DNA from: Gnetum montanum
Taxonomy: Eukaryota; Streptophyta; Gnetopsida; Gnetales; Gnetaceae
Direction of reading: 5' to 3'
Assembly: GCA_015680685.1 (NCBI GenBank)
Contig: MNCI01016011.1
Location: 4,923-68,922 of the forward strand
Length of the DNA: 64,000 nucleotides
The translations under genes were made by a program, and so were the position numbers. Positions 1-11,862 of this stretch are shown here, piece by piece (position 1 is the first letter of the stretch; each line of letters begins with the position of its first letter). The notes under the pieces are model-generated. The model ran no database searches. It saw only the letters and a list, made by a program, of their open reading frames with translations, and was not told where the DNA came from.

Positions 1-75
1 AGGAGAAGATGCGATATCACGACAGCCGCGATATCACGTACGCGATATCGCGGCCTAGTGTAAGTCGCGTCTCAT
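1..75. repeat. GATATC-motif array, LTR promoter remnant
   Basis: Three GATATC cores lie within the first 55 bases, the last inside the perfect 12-base palindrome CGCGATATCGCG (41-52). The same motif recurs just upstream of TATA boxes in LTRs later in the window, so this is probably the end of a U3 region cut by the window edge. No TATA box or LTR terminus is visible here, so the assignment rests only on the motif. Confidence 0.45.
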
Positions 76-99
76 CACTAGTGGTAGAACAAATTAAGA

Positions 100-1200
100 T
101 GATCAATGATCTTATGGATAAGCTAGATGTTCCATATCTACAAGAACTAAATTTAAGAGCTAAAAATAAGATCTTTGTAACTTAGAATTTTGTGCTATGA
201 AATCAAGTGGAATGGATGGGAGATATCATTGATGATGTCTAGGTTTCTATGGGTGACATCGTGCAAAGAATGGTGACTCTAGAGGCATAGGTGGAGAAGC
301 TCATAGTGAGGAAAAAGAAACTAGAAGACTAGTTGGCTATTCATGCAAAGGCAGTTGCATCTAGTTTAGGATAATCAACCCATAACTTCCAAGCCAACTA
401 ATCCAATGTCTATAAAGGTGATTATGATGATAAGCTCTTGGATGCCTTCATCTTTAAAATGAAGCACTTTCTTAACATAAATGAATATCTAGTGGAGATG
501 AAAGTTAGCATTACTTTTCGATTCCTAGGAGAAGTTGCTCAAACCTCGTGGCTTAGCATTATCTAAGAGATAAAATCGAGGATAGCTTGAAGAATAGTTG
601 AGACAAGGAATGATCTCAAAATTTCTTTAGTTGAAAATTTCCATCTAGGCACTTCCATTAGCAAAGCTTAAAAAAATTTAAAAGAAATTGGTAGACTAGA
701 AAGCTAGAGCATTACTTCTAGAAATATTAAGGAGTGGACTTACAAATTCCAGTGATGGATGATAAAAATAAAATTTTCCTCTTCTTTAATGACCTAAAAT
801 CCTAGGCCTAGAAATAGATCAAAGCCTATAAGATCTCAAAATATCAATAGGCACTCAAGCTAGAGACAAGTTTGGTGGTTAATTCAAAGCCCCAAACATA
901 GGATAAGAATGCAGTTGATGCATCTTAGAATAGAAAAAGATCTAGTGGTAGATCTAGCAAGCTTGTTGAAAGGAACTTTGGGGATGATTTTCTAGCTTCA
1001 TATCCTATTGTTACCCTTGGTTCCTAGACTTCTTTCTAGGGTAATGAGAAGTGACAAGCTCTTGAAGGTTATGACAAGTTTGGAAACAAGTGTATATACT
1101 TTGAAGGACCCATGAACAATCCTTCCAAGCATCCTAGCATACTATGTTTCATTTTCCCTAGAAATCATGTTACTCGAGAATATTCACAAAACCTAAATTG
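100..1200 (+). pseudogene. gag remnant of the chromovirus-like element
   Basis: The 5' part (about 90-350) reads as a helical, charged segment. The stretch 410-720 reads as the retrotransposon gag core: a GDYDDKLLDAFIFKMKHFL block, then a weakened block equivalent to the conserved W-rich segment, and then a segment aligning with the gag motif that ends before EWTYKFQ. A degraded cysteine-rich segment near 1085-1170 sits where a zinc knuckle is expected. Several in-frame stops (many of them TAG) and frame changes are present. Gag normally forms the virus-like particle that packages element RNA. This copy cannot make it. Confidence 0.6.
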
Positions 1201-1439
1201 ACAACCAACTAGAAAAGATTCAATTATAAATGATAGTTAAGTATATTGAGTATCAACCACATTCCTGAATGCAAGTGATCGAAGTAAATGAAAATGGATA
1301 AGAGATCAAGTTCCTTTGAGTGATTTAATATATCTCATAGAGTTTAGTAGTAATTTAGTAGAATCTTCAAGGGGGACAACAAAAGTAAGAGCCTACCTTG
1401 CATTCAATATAGATGATTTCAATGTAGTTCCCATTAAAG

Positions 1440-1910
1440 ATGATAGATGTCTTGGTTAACATAGATGCTAGCCATAAATTTCTTTTATAAAAAATCATTC
1501 ATACCCTCAATTTACAAGTGCATTCAACTTTGACATCTTGCAAGTTAGCCAAGTGCTATCCAAGCAAATGCATAAAAGATAAGAAATATGTGGATGTCAA
1601 GGTTTACTAGTGGAGTGAAAGGTTGATTTTCTTAGTCCTACACATTGATTCGTTTCAAGTCATCCTTAGAAAAGAATTCTTTAAGAAGATAAAGATGTTG
1701 GTTACCCCATGCTTGGATGTCCTTAACATTTTGCATGAAGATTCACCCTACATAATGAAGACCTTTGCACTAGAAGCAACTAACACTATTCACAAAGTTC
1801 TCATTATTTCATCCATGGTGATGAAATAGGTTATTAGGGATCTAACTCAACAAATGTTCCTTATTGTCTTAAGAGAGCTAAAAGAAGGAAATTCTATGTA
1901 GATCAAAATG
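1440..1910 (+). pseudogene. Retropepsin-like protease remnant
   Basis: This region lies between gag and RT, as expected for gypsy elements. The open segment 1623-1829 reads VLHIDSFQVILRKEFFKKIK, which matches the C-terminal half of gypsy proteases (the strand followed by the F-V-V-L-G-M-x-F-L block, here with G changed). The catalytic D-T/S-G region upstream is degraded and I cannot identify it with certainty. The reading frame is lost at about 1910, where the inverted nested fragment begins. Confidence 0.55.
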
Positions 1911-1914
1911 TGGA

Positions 1915-3785
1915 TTAAACAAATATGTTGGGGAGATATAAGAATTTGATGTTGGTGGAATTACTTAGGAAATTGTTAGAATGATAGGTGGTCAATCATA
2001 AGATTGATTTGCTATCAAGAATTGTCACTCCTAGGTAGCAATATTTCCAAATGTATCTACCAAATAGTATGTTCCATTGGTTAGAATTTTGTAGATGATA
2101 AAGGAGCCCTTCCTATTTTACAAAAAACTTGGAGGTCTTGGGATTAGAAAAATGTTGTAGGATAAGATCACTTTCTTTGAGTTTTCTTAGCCTAACATGT
2201 TTGTCATGGAAGTGGTGCATAGCTTCCTAATGATTTTCAATATTGATTATTACTTACTAGTAATTTTCTTCAAGGTTGTCTAGTTTAACATGTGCATTTT
2301 ATCATTCTCATCATCTAACATCTGATAGTTCCAAGCTACATGAAGAAAAGACACATCCAGCTTCATTGGCAACATTGCTTCAAATTCATATGTAAGCATG
2401 AATGTGGTTAGGCTAACTACATTATAGAAGATAGTTTAGTATATTCAAAGGGCATGGGATAGCTAAGTATGCTAGTTTCATTGGGATTTTTCAACCATGG
2501 TTTTAAGCAAATGGATGATAAATTTATTAGTTAACTTGGCTTGCCAATTGGATTGGGGATAATATGGAGATGAGAATGATTTGGTGATTTGGTATTGATC
2601 ACAAAATTTGACAACTTCTTTGCTCTTAAAATAAGATCCATTATCAATAATAATATAGAGAGAGACACCAAATCAGGTGAAGATATGATCCAAGATAAAG
2701 TGATAGATGTACTTGGACATCACAAATTTCAAATGAATAGTTTCAACCCACTTGGTAACTTACTTTCTAGTGGTTAAGATAAATTGATGACCTATGAATA
2801 ATGAGGAATTGATAGAACCTAAGAGATCTAGCCCCCATTTCTAAAAGGGTCATATGATTTCCTATTCTAAGCTCTTAAGATGATACATAAATGAGAGGAG
2901 CATAATAGTGACATGTATGATAGATTTTGACTATCACATATGCATCCATAGATATCATGGGCCACTAGTAACCTAGTGAAATGATCTAAGCTACAAGAGA
3001 GTTTGACTATAAATGACCATCACATACATATTAATGAACCTATTCTAAAACATTTTGCACTTATTCACAACTTAAATAATATAGAAGAAAACTTGATGCT
3101 AAATTGTGGCATAAGATACCAAGATTAACAATATGAAAATGTTTAGAACATTTACAGAGGGTATCCTCTTAAATTTGGAGAAAATTTTGCAAGAGTTTCT
3201 TTAGTTTGCAAGTATTGTATAATGTCTTAGTATGATTCATCTTTTTCTAAGTTTGCTAATCCTACATGTTGTGTACCTATAAGAGTGATGGGTGTATCTT
3301 CTATTGAGTAAGTAAAATAATCGTTAAGAAAAATGGGATTCACATGAAAATAAAACATAGCTAGTGCATTAAAAAGCATGTTTTTTGAATGATGAATATA
3401 TGTAAGTAAACACTCATCAAAATAGATAAAACTATTTTTAGCTAAGTCTAGATAAGGCTGAAGGTGTTTGGCTTTGCAAGTATACTTAGTGTTTACTTAG
3501 CATATAATCAATTACGAAACACCATGAATCAAGAACCTTTTAATACAAAGTTGAATTGCTAAGAGTAATCCTTGATTAATACCCTCATATTTGGCTACAT
3601 TATTATTGCATGAAAAATTGAATTTATAAGTTTAATAGATAGGATTCATACCTTGGTGATGAAGTACACAAGCCACACTAGAACCTTAAGTCATATGAGC
3701 ATCATAAAAATACATGTGTGAATCAAAGTCCTTATGTGTTAATGCTATAGTAAGGAGAGGGATCTTCTCTTTCTCTTTTATTTGC
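1915..3785 (-). pseudogene. Nested minus-strand RNase H-integrase fragment
   Basis: Read on the minus strand, 3750 down to about 3400 gives an RNase H-like segment containing NNNVAKYEGINQGLLLAI, similar to the RNase H of plant gypsy elements. From 2850 down to about 2480 comes an integrase core with LDLLGSIN, then IIIDNGSYF, then YYPQSNWQAK. In the last motif the usual G and the catalytic E are replaced by W and K. The integrase C-terminal region with GPFIIYK-type wording is near 2105-2130. The plus-strand protease and RT resume on either side, so this fragment interrupts them. No LTRs or TSD are seen at its edges, so it may be an inserted truncated element or a rearrangement. Confidence 0.6.
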
Positions 3786-3789
3786 TTAG

Positions 3790-5050
3790 CAGGAGGTTAA
3801 TTATAGAATGATTGTTCCTAAGATGATAAAGCTAAGAAAGTAGTTAGTTAGTTTGGTATAGAAGGATTATATCCAACCCTTACAATCTCCTTATGAAGCC
3901 CTAGTATTGTTTGATAAGAAATAAGATGGCTTATTAACATTGTGTTATGAATTCAAATTATTGAATAAGTACATCCTCAAGAATAGGTATGTAGTACCAT
4001 TTTTTTTTGACCTATTTGAGTGGCTAGTAGGAACTCGAGTCTTCTCTCAACTTGACCTTCATCAAGGTTACTATCATGTGTAGATTGCAGAAGGCAATAA
4101 AGAAAACATAGCACGTTGTACTCATTAAAACTCATATGATTAGACAATCATGTCTTTTGGGTTATGCAATGTTCTAGCTATGTTATACATACTCATGAAT
4201 GACGTGTTCCATTCATACCTAGACAAGTTCATCATAGTATGTCTTAATGATATTTGATATACTTTCATTTGATGGAAGAGCACATTCAACATCTAAACTT
4301 AGTATTCTTTAAATCATGAGAGCACATACTATATCTTAAATGGAAGAAGTGTGAATTTAGTAAGGTAGAGCTAAAATTCTTAGGTTACATCATTAGCAAG
4401 ATAAGGTGAAATCATACCCAAAAAAAGTAAAGGTTACTGCCACATAGCCTATACCAAAATATGTACATTAGCTATGTTAATTTTATGGGTTGGCAAGTTA
4501 TCGTAGGAAATTTATCTAGGAATTATCTAGTATGATGGTAGCTTTAAGTAATTTTCAAGAGAAGGATATTCCCCTAAACTAGAATAAGCAATGTTAAGAA
4601 GTCTTCGATAAGATCAAGGTGTCCCTCATAACTTAGTCTATGTTGGTCCTTCTTTACTTCTTGAAATCATTTGAAGTTTATACTCATGATTTGAATGAGA
4701 CAATAGGTTAGGCACTCTTATAGGACAACCATCCAATGGTGTTTGAATTCAAGAACTTGAACTAGATAGAAAAGCTATGGTCAGTGCATAAAGATAAAAC
4801 ACTTATCATAATGCATTACCTTTGTACCTGATGACACTCTCTTCTTGGTGACCCTGCAGTAGTTAAGTTAAAACTAATAACACTACCATGAGATATCTCC
4901 TTAATCAATCAAAATTGAATCTAAAGCAAGCTTAATGATTTTGCCTAATGCAAGAGTTTGATCTTTGGTGTGTTTATTAGCTAGGTAGAAAAAATGTAGT
5001 AGCAGATGCCATGGGCACATGTCCTTAGGTATACTTGATGGAGGTCATGA
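3790..5050 (+). pseudogene. Reverse transcriptase-RNase H remnant (gypsy)
   Basis: Starting near 3795 the plus strand reads through the RT finger and palm region. It has CYEFKLLNKYILKNRYVV, then SQLDLHQGYYHV, then MSFGLCNVLAMLYILMNDVF, and then a degraded active-site strand in which the Y-L-D-D motif has become CLND (near 4240). RNase H follows, ending near 5015 with GRKNVVADAMG, the usual tail of gypsy RNase H. Many TAG and TGA stops interrupt it. In an active element this enzyme copies element RNA to DNA; this copy is dead. Confidence 0.7.
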
Positions 5051-6460
5051 GATAGCCTAATAGCTCTAGCATGATGGTTGACCATAAATTGTTATAGAAA
5101 ATCAAAGATGGATTACATCATGATTAGCATGCTTAGGAGTTGATAAAGCTAGTTCAAAAAGATGATGAATCAAATTTCAGTGAAGTTGATGGCCTACTTA
5201 TGTTCAATCATAATCAAATTTATGTTCCTAATCAAGTTACCTTGCATTCTCAAATCATTGATAAATGCCATAGGACTCATTAGGTGGACCATCTAGGGTA
5301 CAAATTAATGGTGGCATTGGTAGAGTAGAGTTTCCATTAGCCTAATTTAGGAGTTGATATGGCCAATGAAAAACTAGAGTACCTACTTCATCCTTTGGAA
5401 AATTGTAAAGCTTCCATGGATAACTATCTCCAAGGATTTTATCATATGACTTCCCATAGTATAAAAAATTTTCAGCATCCTTGTAGTTATGGATAAGTTC
5501 TTAAAGTATGTCATCTTCATCTCATGCTCTATCCATTACATGGTTGAGGATGTGACATCATTATTCTTTAATAACATAGTTTGTTACTTTGAGTTACATT
5601 AAAGCATTATTTTAGATCATGCCTTCCATTTCATAGGGGATTTCTAACAAGGTTGTTTAAAATATTAGGTATAAAGCTATGGATTTCTTTAGGGTGTCAT
5701 CCCTAGACCAATGGATAGAAGGAGCAAGTAAACAAGATTTTAGAAGAGTACCTAAGGTACTTCATTTGGTTTGATCAAATAAACTAGATGGATTTACTAT
5801 TGATGACTTAATTTAGCTACAACATTCAAAAGTGCTTAGCCATAGGATTCTCTTTAGTAGTTTTTACCTTAGAAAGGTAATCATTAATACCTCAACTAGT
5901 GTAAATCTCACATTAATATTTCAATTCTTCAGTAGATAAATTTATGAAATCCTAGATGGATCATATCCAAGTTGTAAGGCTATACTTAGAGAACCTTGTT
6001 CAACACATAAAGAAGCATGTGGATGTCATGAGAAAACGATTGGAGTTTGTGGTTGGTGAATGGGATTTTTTTGAAGATGAATTATGTAGGGTAGATGAGG
6101 CTAAAGAAAGGTTCAAACCAAAAGTTCTTAAGGAATTATTATGGACCTTTCAATATCCTGGCTTGTGTCAAGTGGATTTCTTACAAGTTGCAACTACTAG
6201 CATATCTAGCTAAATATAATTTGATGTTTCATGTTTTAAATGCTTAAAATGTTCAATCTAAGGAACATTGATCCAAAAATCCTAAGGTTCTAGGGGCCTC
6301 CAAACATTAAGATATTTAGAGGGTTATGAATTCATTCTCTCATCAACATGAACACCAAAGGTTGCACTCCAAATTAGAAGATTTAATTCTTGATATATTG
6401 ACAAAGCACATCCTCAAAGGAGGATACTTGGGAAGAATGGCAAGCTCTCATGAAAAAGTA
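5050..6460 (+). pseudogene. Integrase remnant with possible chromodomain tail
   Basis: The zinc-binding HHCC region begins near 5210 with IYVPNQVTLHSQIIDKCH. The catalytic core is heavily broken. Near 5710 a PxTNGxKEQVNKILEEYLRYF-like segment matches the E-containing end of the DDE domain. The open segment 5956-6213 (KKHVDVMRKRLEFVVGEWDF) is the post-core domain that carries the V-G-D/E-W-V-F block. At about 6425-6450 a DTWEEW-like reading (frame-shifted) resembles the end of a chromodomain. Stops and shifts occur throughout. Confidence 0.6.
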
Positions 6461-7148
6461 GAAATTTGTTAGAAATTTTTGTGTAAAGAATCACATTGAT
6501 TTATCCTTATGAATGTATAGAGGTGGCTAGCTAGAGACATACACTTCTTAATGAGAGTCATAATGTAGCTTGAAGAAAACATAAATAAATAAAATTGACA
6601 AGTGTACGACAAGATGGATGGTGCCAAAGTAAATCTAAGATGAACTACTTCTGAGAAGTGGAGAGTCAATGTGTCTCTTCTTTTAAGTAAGGAATTGGGT
6701 GGTCACAATGAGGCTAGAATCCTAAGGTCCTTATACATGCTAGCACTAGGTTATCATTAGGCATGGGGAGTGGTTCCCCCAAGGTACAAAATAGTCTCCT
6801 ATTGATTGTAGAAGAATCAACTCTACACTCTTGTTTCACAACCAGAGGTAGAGAATAAAATTGCATGTTAAGTAAATAAACTTTTGTGTAGAAAGGTTGG
6901 TATAGTTTGCATGAAAAAGGGCAAACCTTTTCTTTCTAAAATTGGGTGTGAACTTCTCTAGCCTTTTTTGAATGTGAGGTTGAGTTCAATATTCCTACTT
7001 TATAGTTAAATAATCCTAGACATTAAATATTCTTATTTATAATTCTCAAAAGGGCTTTTAATTATTCAAAGTTTCTCCATATTCATTGGGAATCTTCATG
7101 TTTGGAAGTATGTACAAACAAAGACTTAATCTCTGAGGATGTCACTTC

Positions 7149-7665
7149 TTTTAAGTGAGGGAGAATGTAACAAAACATGCTTGTTTGTTGATCAAAGGTT
7201 GTTTTCCTCTAGATTAAGTATTGAAGGAGTGTGTAGATCATATCAGATTCCATGTTATCTTAACCATTACCAATAAAACTACATGGTCCTAATTTCTTTG
7301 GTAACCATGTTACAAAGATATATAGGCTTGTGTGGGAGGCTTCACCTCCTTAGATCAGGTTGCCACTCTTCTTTTCAGAGATGGATTAGGGCTAGATTTA
7401 TTAGAATAGGAACACATCTTAAATCTCTAAGGGAAATAGTATCATGTATGTGTACTTGCGTGGGTGTACATATCTTGTTAGTTTGGTTATGTATTCATTT
7501 ACTTATGGTGTATCCAATGCATCTCTAATAAGGACTAATAAGTTATGTACTCCTATGATGTACTTGTAGGTGTTCTAGGCATTGAGTCATAGTCCATCCT
7601 CCCTCATTGCTACTTCTATACTTTTGGATGTTGTCAAATGGTAGTTTTAAAGGATAGAATTATTA
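7149..7665 (+). repeat. Purine tract and probable 3' LTR start
   Basis: A purine-rich tract ending GAGGGAGAA (to 7165) abuts TGTAAC at 7166, the layout of a polypurine tract followed by an LTR. The right boundary could not be fixed because the mate LTR is outside or lost. The translated open stretch 7283-7528 shows no recognisable domain and is probably chance. Confidence 0.35.
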
Positions 7666-7669
7666 CAAC

Positions 7670-8100
7670 TACAATCATGGTAAGGTACCTCACATTCCAT
7701 TTTTATGATTCCTTTTGACTACATTCTACCTCACTAGTATGTATGATTATGAAGGTAATAATCTTGTTGAAAATAGTATAGGATTCTAACCATGGTGGTT
7801 ATGTATTATTGGACTAAGTATATGATCCACACTAAAGTATTTATGTGTCCACAAACACCAAGGGCATTATAAGCAAAAGCATATTTTGGAAATACTCACT
7901 TGTATAACTCTTGGTGACCATTCTTAAAGACCGATTTCACATATTCTAAAAATATAACATGTAGCTTCTTTATGTTTATGCATTCAAGGTAGACCAATTT
8001 GTCCTTGTTCTCATTACATTTTTTATTTTCTCTTTATGAACATTCAAAGTACAAAGTATCATCACCTATGTTGTTATTCAATTCATTGTTTTGAAATGCA
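7670..8100 (+). repeat. Degraded copy of the gag-only element 3' region
   Basis: Order and wording match the 3' untranslated parts at about 27990-28244 and 33570-33830. The shared parts are a block about GGTACCTCACATTCC, then a block around AAGGGCATTATAAGC, then ACTCACTTGTATAAC. Similarity is patchy. This suggests a third, older member of the gag-only retrotransposon family, here without recognisable LTRs. Confidence 0.4.
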
Positions 8101-9985
8101 TAACTAGAGGAATCCATCATTTTCCTCTTATTTTTTCTAGCAATGGAGAGGTTTGATGAAGATTGGATCATGAAAACCCTAACAAATCTACCTTGGAGCC
8201 TAATAGATAGCTTTAGTCAATCATTGTTGATAAAAGAAAAAGCTCTAGATGCTCCATTTGAAGTTTCGTTGCAATAGAAACCGTGTTCCAATCTTCATTA
8301 TGAAACCAAGTCTTGTTATTAACTCAAATCATACTTAAGATATTATTATATTCTTGTTAAGTTCTTCTAAAGTCTCATATTAGCTTTATGTATTGGGCTG
8401 TACCTATAATCAAATTCTTTTGAGTTTTAATATTTGAATCTTAGCATAGGCAATTTCTACAAAAACAATGTATTAGCAATATATCCTTCTTAAGAAAAAT
8501 AGAAATAAAGGCTAATCAAATTAAAAAAGTTTAAAAAACTATGAATTTTTGTCAAATTATTTTAGGTGAAAGGTTCTACTAATAGTGATAGACTTTGATA
8601 TGCATGTCTCCTATTTAACTTTGCTACTTTATTTGCTACTAGCAATGCTTCCACCATATCATGGTTATGAAAGGGAAAATAAGTTTTAAACCCAAGACAT
8701 AAGATTTTAACCCTAATCAATTAGATATCAATTGATTTTATAGTCACATGGAGGAAAAATTGAGCTGTAACTACCATCATAGCTCATATGGACAACTATA
8801 GAAGTTATAGTTAGTTTTCTTGGGATATGTGTTATAAACAACTTAATTCGATTAGAAAGAGAAGAAATTTTCATGTGCTAGTTTTAAAATAATCTAAAAT
8901 AGCAATACTATAGAGAAATATATGGTTAAGTTTATGTATTATCATGTAACTACATGTATTATTTCACTATAATGAGCTGAGAATTGAAGCTAAGCTATAG
9001 AAGCAACTTATCCATGTGACTTGAGTATGAATTTGTTCTTGCAAGGGCTCATTCAACCCTAAAAAGATATTAATAATGAGCAAAAAAAATTCATAGTACA
9101 TCACATTTTCAACACTAAGTAGACATTATCAAAAAAATATGGAAAGAATAAACTTTTTGATTTTAGGACTATCTAAGCAATTGCACAACCTTACAATTAA
9201 TGATTTGAAAAATAGGTGAATAAAATTAATTGCTAGTAGGGATGAAGGTCATAGTCCTAATAATATTTACATCACTTTTCAACATTATGATTGAACTTAA
9301 AATAGCAAAATAATTTGAGATGGTGAGTTGTAGCTTAAGACCAATGTTTGTATCAAAGCTAGAAAATGATAACACTTCCTAAAGATTTGTACCTTGTCAC
9401 TTGTTATTAATCTTATATTAAGAATGTTTACCATCAACTATAATCTTCTTGTTAATACTAGTTTTAATCTTTGAGTTAATAGTATTCTTGTAAGAAAAGG
9501 AAAGATTTGTCTTATGAGCTATCTATCTAGGTTGCTTAATACTTTCTCTAATACTGATAAAAACATGCATAGGAGCTTCTATCTTCTCTAGATTCTTTAT
9601 TGCAATTTGATCATTCTTATCATTAATATTAACTTAATATTTCACATATTCAATTTATATTGTTTCTTTCTATCTTTAATTTCAACACATTTTGTCTTTT
9701 TTTCAAAATATTTTTTCTTAAGTATAAAAAGATAAGCATTAAATAAATATCCTTTATAATGGTAAAAGTTGCAAAAATTAGAAAGATTATAATATGTACT
9801 TGGTGGAATAGAAGTCTTTCCTCCTACTTGTAATATCAATTCCTTTTTATGAACTAAGAATAATAATAGTTGATGATCTAATAACTTTGTTGAATATCTT
9901 CTTTTTCCTCAAACCATTTCTATTATTGGTTCTCCAATTCTTAAACAAACTTGAAAGACTTGGTGCAAGCTTAATAATTATTGGA
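8101..9985. other. AT-rich stretch, no gene recognised
   Basis: Only short, stop-rich frames and homopolymer runs are present. The minus-strand open frame at 9642-9839 has a composition dominated by AAA/TTT codons and shows no domain. I see no terminal repeats or RNA gene here. Confidence 0.5.
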
Positions 9986-9989
9986 ATTA

Positions 9990-10760
9990 TGATCATATTA
10001 CAGTTTTAGGAGATATGTTTCAACAAATTAGCCCAAGGTTGCTTCCTTTTAATGAAGAACCTTGGGCTACTAATTTATCTAGATTGTGTGCTAATTGGAG
10101 TAAATTTGGTATTACTATAGTTTCTTATCTATGTATGTATGATAGATATATTATATAAAATGAAGCTTCTAGCCTCTATGATATGAATAGAAAGAGGAAA
10201 AAGAATTTTGAAAATGTAGTTTTTAATCTTGAGAAATCATTTAAAGTTGACAAACATTTGCAGTATCCATTTCTAGATATTATTTTGGAAGGATGGAAAA
10301 TTTGTTTTTCCTTTTAGTTTGAAAGTTACTTATGAGATTATTAAAAAAAATGATTTTATTCATAAAAACTTCAATAAAACGTAGAAAATGCAATTATCAT
10401 AACATCTTTGGATGAAGAAATGGAAAGATATTTGAAGAGATCCTACATTTTCTAAAATTCATATTTTTTATTGTGTCTTATTCATCAAGGTTTTCCTATT
10501 GGCACTCATCTTAAATATGTAAGAAATGTTTCTCTTCAATGTCCACTTTGCAGAAGTGAAGGCTTAGTTTCTCATGTTTTTTTGAGTATCTTATTGCTTA
10601 GCATGCTTAGAATTGAAAATCTAGAACTTGTAATAACTTTTAATAGAGCATCAATGAAGTTATTCTTGGTGATAATCTTGCTTTGTCTATGTCCTTTCTT
10701 TGCATTTGAAAATGTTTTTGATCATTTATTTTTTACTCTATTTGGAAGTTTTAGTGTGTA
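9990..10760 (+). pseudogene. LINE ORF2 C-terminal remnant (zf-RVT type)
   Basis: The stretch around 10410-10600 resembles the C-terminal zinc-binding domain that follows the RT of plant non-LTR retrotransposons. A KIHIFYCVLFI-like segment is followed, after a frame change, by QGFPIGTHLKYV and then CPLCRSEGLVSH, giving a C-x2-C...H pattern as in that domain. Upstream, 10025-10330 reads as charged, W-containing linker-like sequence with few stops. No poly(A) tail or TSD was identified. A decayed LINE is the best explanation, but only one motif supports it. Confidence 0.45.
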
Positions 10761-11026
10761 GTTGTTTTGTAGCAACAAGAGCATAACTATGATCTCTCTT
10801 CAAGAGTTAAACACTAGATTCTCAAAGATGTCTCTTTTTAGCTACAAGTTCAAGAAAAAAATCTTTTAGTGAAAGTTGAACAATTAATTTAGTTTCTACA
10901 ATATTAATTTCTTTTTTTTAGAGGCCCAATGTTGGGAAGCTTTTACCTTTTATTGCTATTTGTTCATTATTTCTGATCAATGTATTCTTTGATCTTTAAA
11001 GAGAGTTTTCTTCTTCTCTTTATAAG

Positions 11027-11862
11027 TGATGAGTGATGAGGTACCCCTATGCCCAACCATACAAATCATAGGCATTCACATGCGATCTGGTCAAATTCCA
11101 CAGACTTTAATTACCAAGTATGCTAGAGCTAAACAATGAGTTCATGTTGTCAGTTCCTTGTCTTTCCAATCTCACTTGTGAAATGCAAGTGTATGATTAA
11201 GTGTGGCTAAGGCATAAGATTTTTATCATTTTATGTTTTATCAATTTGATTACCTAAAACAATAATGAAAGTGAGAGTAATTAAATGCTAAGTAAACTAT
11301 TGTTTAATCTATCCTAACTTAAGTAATCGTCCCCACTTCTCGAATACATCTTGAACTTCGTGTGAACACTGCTAGATTGTCAAACGTTAACTATTTCTAG
11401 GCTACCAAGTGTCACATGTATGTTTGAAGGGGATCAATTACTTAATTAATCAAAATTAATTGCTGAATGAATAATGTTAAATATGAACTACATGAAATCA
11501 CAATGTATAAATGCATAAAGAAAGAAAGTCTCAAGTGTTGCAAGTATAAATCAAAGAGCTCATCTTTATTGTCAATACAATGGTATGTTCAGGTACATTA
11601 ATTCTTGAATAAAGATTTGATTACACTTACACCTCCTATTGTAGGAACTTGGAAAATATTCTAACTCTTGAATTAACAAACTACAAGAATTTTGATACTT
11701 GACTTCCAAAAACTACTCTTGAATCATGTGCCCAAGGGCTATATTTATAGGCCTAGGAGTACCCCACAATATCACATGCCTGATATCGCATCTTGGACCG
11801 CAATATCGCATACCCAATATCATGTACTTGATACTAGGGCTCATGTAAAACATGATTTATCA
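11027..11862 (-). repeat. LTR, minus orientation (3' LTR with adjacent PPT)
   Basis: In minus orientation it starts TGATAAATCATG at 11862 and ends ...CACTCATCA at 11027, the termini shared by the LTR family in this window. It contains a GATATC/GATATT array (about 11765-11838), TATAAATA (complement of 11742-11749) and a CAATAAAGA-type signal near 11564-11576. The sequence immediately right of it (11863-11875) is the complement of the AGTCATGGGGGTA tract that precedes the 3' LTRs at 29685 and 34758. It is therefore a 3' LTR still attached to internal DNA, not a solo LTR. Confidence 0.8.

Larger units (their letters stand above)
76..7165 (+). mobile_element. Decayed Ty3/gypsy chromovirus-like element
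   Basis: Conceptual translation with many stops and frameshifts gives the order gag, protease, reverse transcriptase, RNase H, integrase on the plus strand, which is the Ty3/gypsy order. RT wording such as the stretch before KNRYVVPFFFDLF and the C-terminal region resembles Del/Tekay-type chromoviruses. A purine-rich tract at about 7149-7165 directly precedes TGTAAC, a plausible 3' LTR start. The element is interrupted at about 1915-3785 by a minus-strand fragment of a different gypsy element. All frames are broken, so this is an old inactive copy. The 5' LTR is not visible. Confidence 0.7.
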
